From positions 186,001-250,000 of the forward strand of contig NZ_JAUSSR010000003.1 of NCBI RefSeq assembly GCF_030812475.1: a stretch of DNA of 64,000 nucleotides. Reading direction: 5' to 3'. This document shows, in pieces, positions 62,702 to 64,000 of this stretch. The translations under genes and the position numbers were made by a program. The notes beneath the pieces are model-generated. The model searched no databases, had not been told where the DNA came from, and was given only the letters and a program-made list of their open reading frames with translations. The DNA comes from Pseudomonas lini (GTDB lineage: Bacteria > Pseudomonadota > Gammaproteobacteria > Pseudomonadales > Pseudomonadaceae). Position 1 is the first letter of the stretch, and each line of letters starts with the position of its first letter.

Positions 62702-62796
62702 TATTCGCGAGCAAGCCCGCTCCCACAGTGAGTATCGCCGTCCACAAATCCTGTGGCCGACTCAATTTCCTGTGGGAGCGGGCTTGCTCGCGAAGG
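62702..62796. repeat. REP pair upstream of glpD
   Basis: TTCGCGAGCAAGCCCGCTCCCACAG is the left element in reverse sense, with CTGTGGGAGCGGGCTTGCTC at the right, about 95 bp overall. Confidence 0.9.
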
Positions 62797-62826
62797 CGCC
62801 GGTACAGGCACCAAAGATGTCAGTGG

Positions 62827-63582
62827 TTAAACGACCTCCAACCGAATCTTGTGCTGACTCAACAACTGCGCCAACGCCGGCACCGGCGGCTGATCCGTCA
62901 CCAGGCAATCGATCAGGCTGATCGGCCCCAGGCGAATCATGGCATTGCGCCCGAACTTGCTGGAGTCTGCCGCCAAAATCACCTGGCGCGCATTGGCGAT
63001 GATCGCCTGGGACACCCGGACTTCCTGATAGTCGAAGTCCAGCAGGCTGCCGTCTTCATCGATGCCACTGATGCCGACGAGCGCGAAGTCAACCTTGAAC
63101 TGGTTGATGAAATCGACACTCGCCTGACCGACCACGCCGCCGTCACGCCGCACGTTGCCGCCCGTCAGCAGCACGTCGAAGTCGTCCTTGGCGCTGAGCA
63201 TCGAGGCTACGTGCAAGTTATTGGTGATGATTTTCAGATGACTGTGATTGAGCAGCGCCCGGGCAATCGATTCGGTCGTGGTGCCGATATTGATGAACAA
63301 CGAGGCGTGATCGGGGATCTGCGCGGCAATGGCTTCGCCGATACGCTGTTTTTCATCGCGCATCTGGTCGGCGCGCATGGCGTAGGCGGTGTTTTCGACG
63401 CTGGAATCGTAAGCTGCGCCGCCGTGGTAGCGACGCAACAGATTGGCTTCCGCGAGCTGATTGATATCGCGGCGGATGGTTTGCGGTGTAACGACAAACA
63501 GCGTGGCCATTTCCTCGATGCTGACATAGCCGCGTTCGCGGACCAGTTCGAGGATTTGCTGCTGACGGGGAGGCAGATTCAT
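62827..63582 (-). CDS. glpR: DeoR-family glycerol-3-phosphate repressor
   Basis: 251 residues from ATG 63582 (GGACGCCCC upstream). A DeoR winged helix ([50 protein letters not shown]) is followed by a DeoRC sugar-phosphate sensing domain ([66 protein letters not shown]). It matches GlpR in length and sequence. It represses the glp genes until glycerol-3-phosphate binds. The in-frame leader to 63654 lacks similarity and is not used. Confidence 0.94.
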   Translation of the reverse strand: MNLPPRQQQILELVRERGYVSIEEMATLFVVTPQTIRRDINQLAEANLLRRYHGGAAYDSSVENTAYAMRADQMRDEKQRIGEAIAAQIPDHASLFINIGTTTESIARALLNHSHLKIITNNLHVASMLSAKDDFDVLLTGGNVRRDGGVVGQASVDFINQFKVDFALVGISGIDEDGSLLDFDYQEVRVSQAIIANARQVILAADSSKFGRNAMIRLGPISLIDCLVTDQPPVPALAQLLSQHKIRLEVV

Positions 63583-63649
63583 GGGGCGTCCTTTGGGCTG
63601 CCGTGCAAAATTTGCCCATGATGACGCAGGAATCTGCTCCCTGCCAGTT

Positions 63650-63830
63650 TCCAACCAACGTGAAAGCTACTTCGTGCTGGACGCCTTCGGCGTTACGCAA
63701 GCAATCCTGCGTTAAAAACAGGCTCGGACTGCTCATTTACAACCTCGTAAAGTCGGGTGCGACCCCAGCCGGTCCTCGCCTGTTTTTGCCTTGTCTTGCC
63801 TTCGCTCGCTACGCTTTCACGCTGGTTGGA
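63650..63830. repeat. Structured 180-bp intergenic element with nested inverted repeats
   Basis: Outer arms TCCAACCAACGTGAAAGC (63650-63667) and GCTTTCACGCTGGTTGGA (63813-63830) are inverted with one mismatch. An inner pair AAAAACAGGC (63714-63723) / GCCTGTTTTT (63778-63787) is also inverted, with a partly complementary extension. It lies in the glpK-glpR gap and has no recognisable gene; the open frame across it (63603-63902) is not supported. It resembles a small non-autonomous element or a long RNA structure. Confidence 0.65.
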
Positions 63831-63858
63831 CAATACCGATACGAATACCGGGCCTGGC

Positions 63859-64000
63859 TTATTCAGCGCCTTCGTGTGGTTCCCAATCGCGCGTGCGGCT
63901 GACCGCTTTTTTCCAGCCGGCGTAGAGTTGTTCCTTGGCGCTTTCTTCCAGGGTCGGTTCGAACTTGCGCTCGATCACCGCCTTGCCGCGCAACTCGTCC
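63859..64000 (-). CDS. glpK: Glycerol kinase (3' end only)
   Basis: The last 46 codons before TAA at 63859-63861 read [20 protein letters not shown], then [19 protein letters not shown], ending EPHEGAE. The R-x-F-E-P-x-(M/L) and YAGWKKAV block is the conserved C-terminus of GlpK, which phosphorylates glycerol to glycerol-3-phosphate. Position immediately upstream of glpR in the same direction agrees. The remainder lies outside the window. Confidence 0.88.
   Translation of the reverse strand, partial: DELRGKAVIERKFEPTLEESAKEQLYAGWKKAVSRTRDWEPHEGAE

Noticed and set aside
63603..63902. 99-codon frame across the glpR-glpK gap
   Set aside because: Overlaps the glpK 3' end on the opposite strand and spans the inverted-repeat element; not gene-like.

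Overview
The window reads as a chromosomal segment of a fluorescens-group Pseudomonas. Supporting this are the high-GC codon use, the many short inverted REP/REPIN palindromes between genes (GTAGGAGC... / GTGGGAGC... families), and gene neighbourhoods familiar from pseudomonads: lon-gcd-oprB, aauRS-aatPMQJ, glpD-glpR-glpK and metR/metE. No rRNA, tRNA, CRISPR array, phage or insertion sequence was found.

Layout. 1-1153: a truncated lysoplasmalogenase-like membrane protein, a chagasin-type protease-inhibitor lipoprotein and an unknown small protein. 1.7-8.5 kb: a Lon-family protease, membrane PQQ glucose dehydrogenase and the OprB sugar porin (periplasmic glucose oxidation and uptake). 8.9-11.2 kb: a VF530 protein, a Pr6Pr-type membrane protein, and a siderophore-interacting ferric reductase co-transcribed with a PadR regulator that has a perfect palindrome in its promoter. 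11.7-17.8 kb: a CS1/CFA-I-type (alpha-family) chaperone-usher fimbrial operon containing an internally deleted copy of its tip subunit. 17.9-21 kb: a large class A penicillin-binding protein. 21.4-25 kb: a 1215-residue toxin-like protein with a dermonecrotic-toxin-like N-terminal half, a fourfold repeat, basic clusters and a C-terminal SET methyltransferase domain; this is the most striking locus. 25.5-31 kb: an amino-acid permease, then a gtrA-gtrB-gtrII-type O-antigen modification cluster, followed by a second gtrB preceded by a collapsed 21-codon gtrA.

31.2-41.3 kb: a signalling locus of two c-di-GMP response regulators with complementary degenerate domains, a di-haem cytochrome c peroxidase, a sensor kinase and a REC-kinase hybrid, mostly joined by 4-bp ATGA overlaps, with a divergent REC/degenerate-HD regulator. 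41.5-46.5 kb: Nudix, LysE, GNAT, then divergent metR/metE. 46.7-52.4 kb: a second very large dermonecrotic-toxin-like protein. 52.6-53.6 kb: an alpha/beta hydrolase. 53.8-60.8 kb: the acidic amino-acid two-component system and its ABC transporter, with a sigma-54 promoter and two AauR-type inverted repeats upstream of aatJ. 61-64 kb: glpD, glpR and the 3' end of glpK.

Functional themes are envelope modification and adhesion (fimbriae, O-antigen glucosylation, PBP), nutrient acquisition (glucose, acidic amino acids, glycerol-3-phosphate, iron), c-di-GMP signalling linked to a periplasmic haem protein, and two probable host- or competitor-directed toxins. All assignments come from reading motifs and context by eye; no database search was run.
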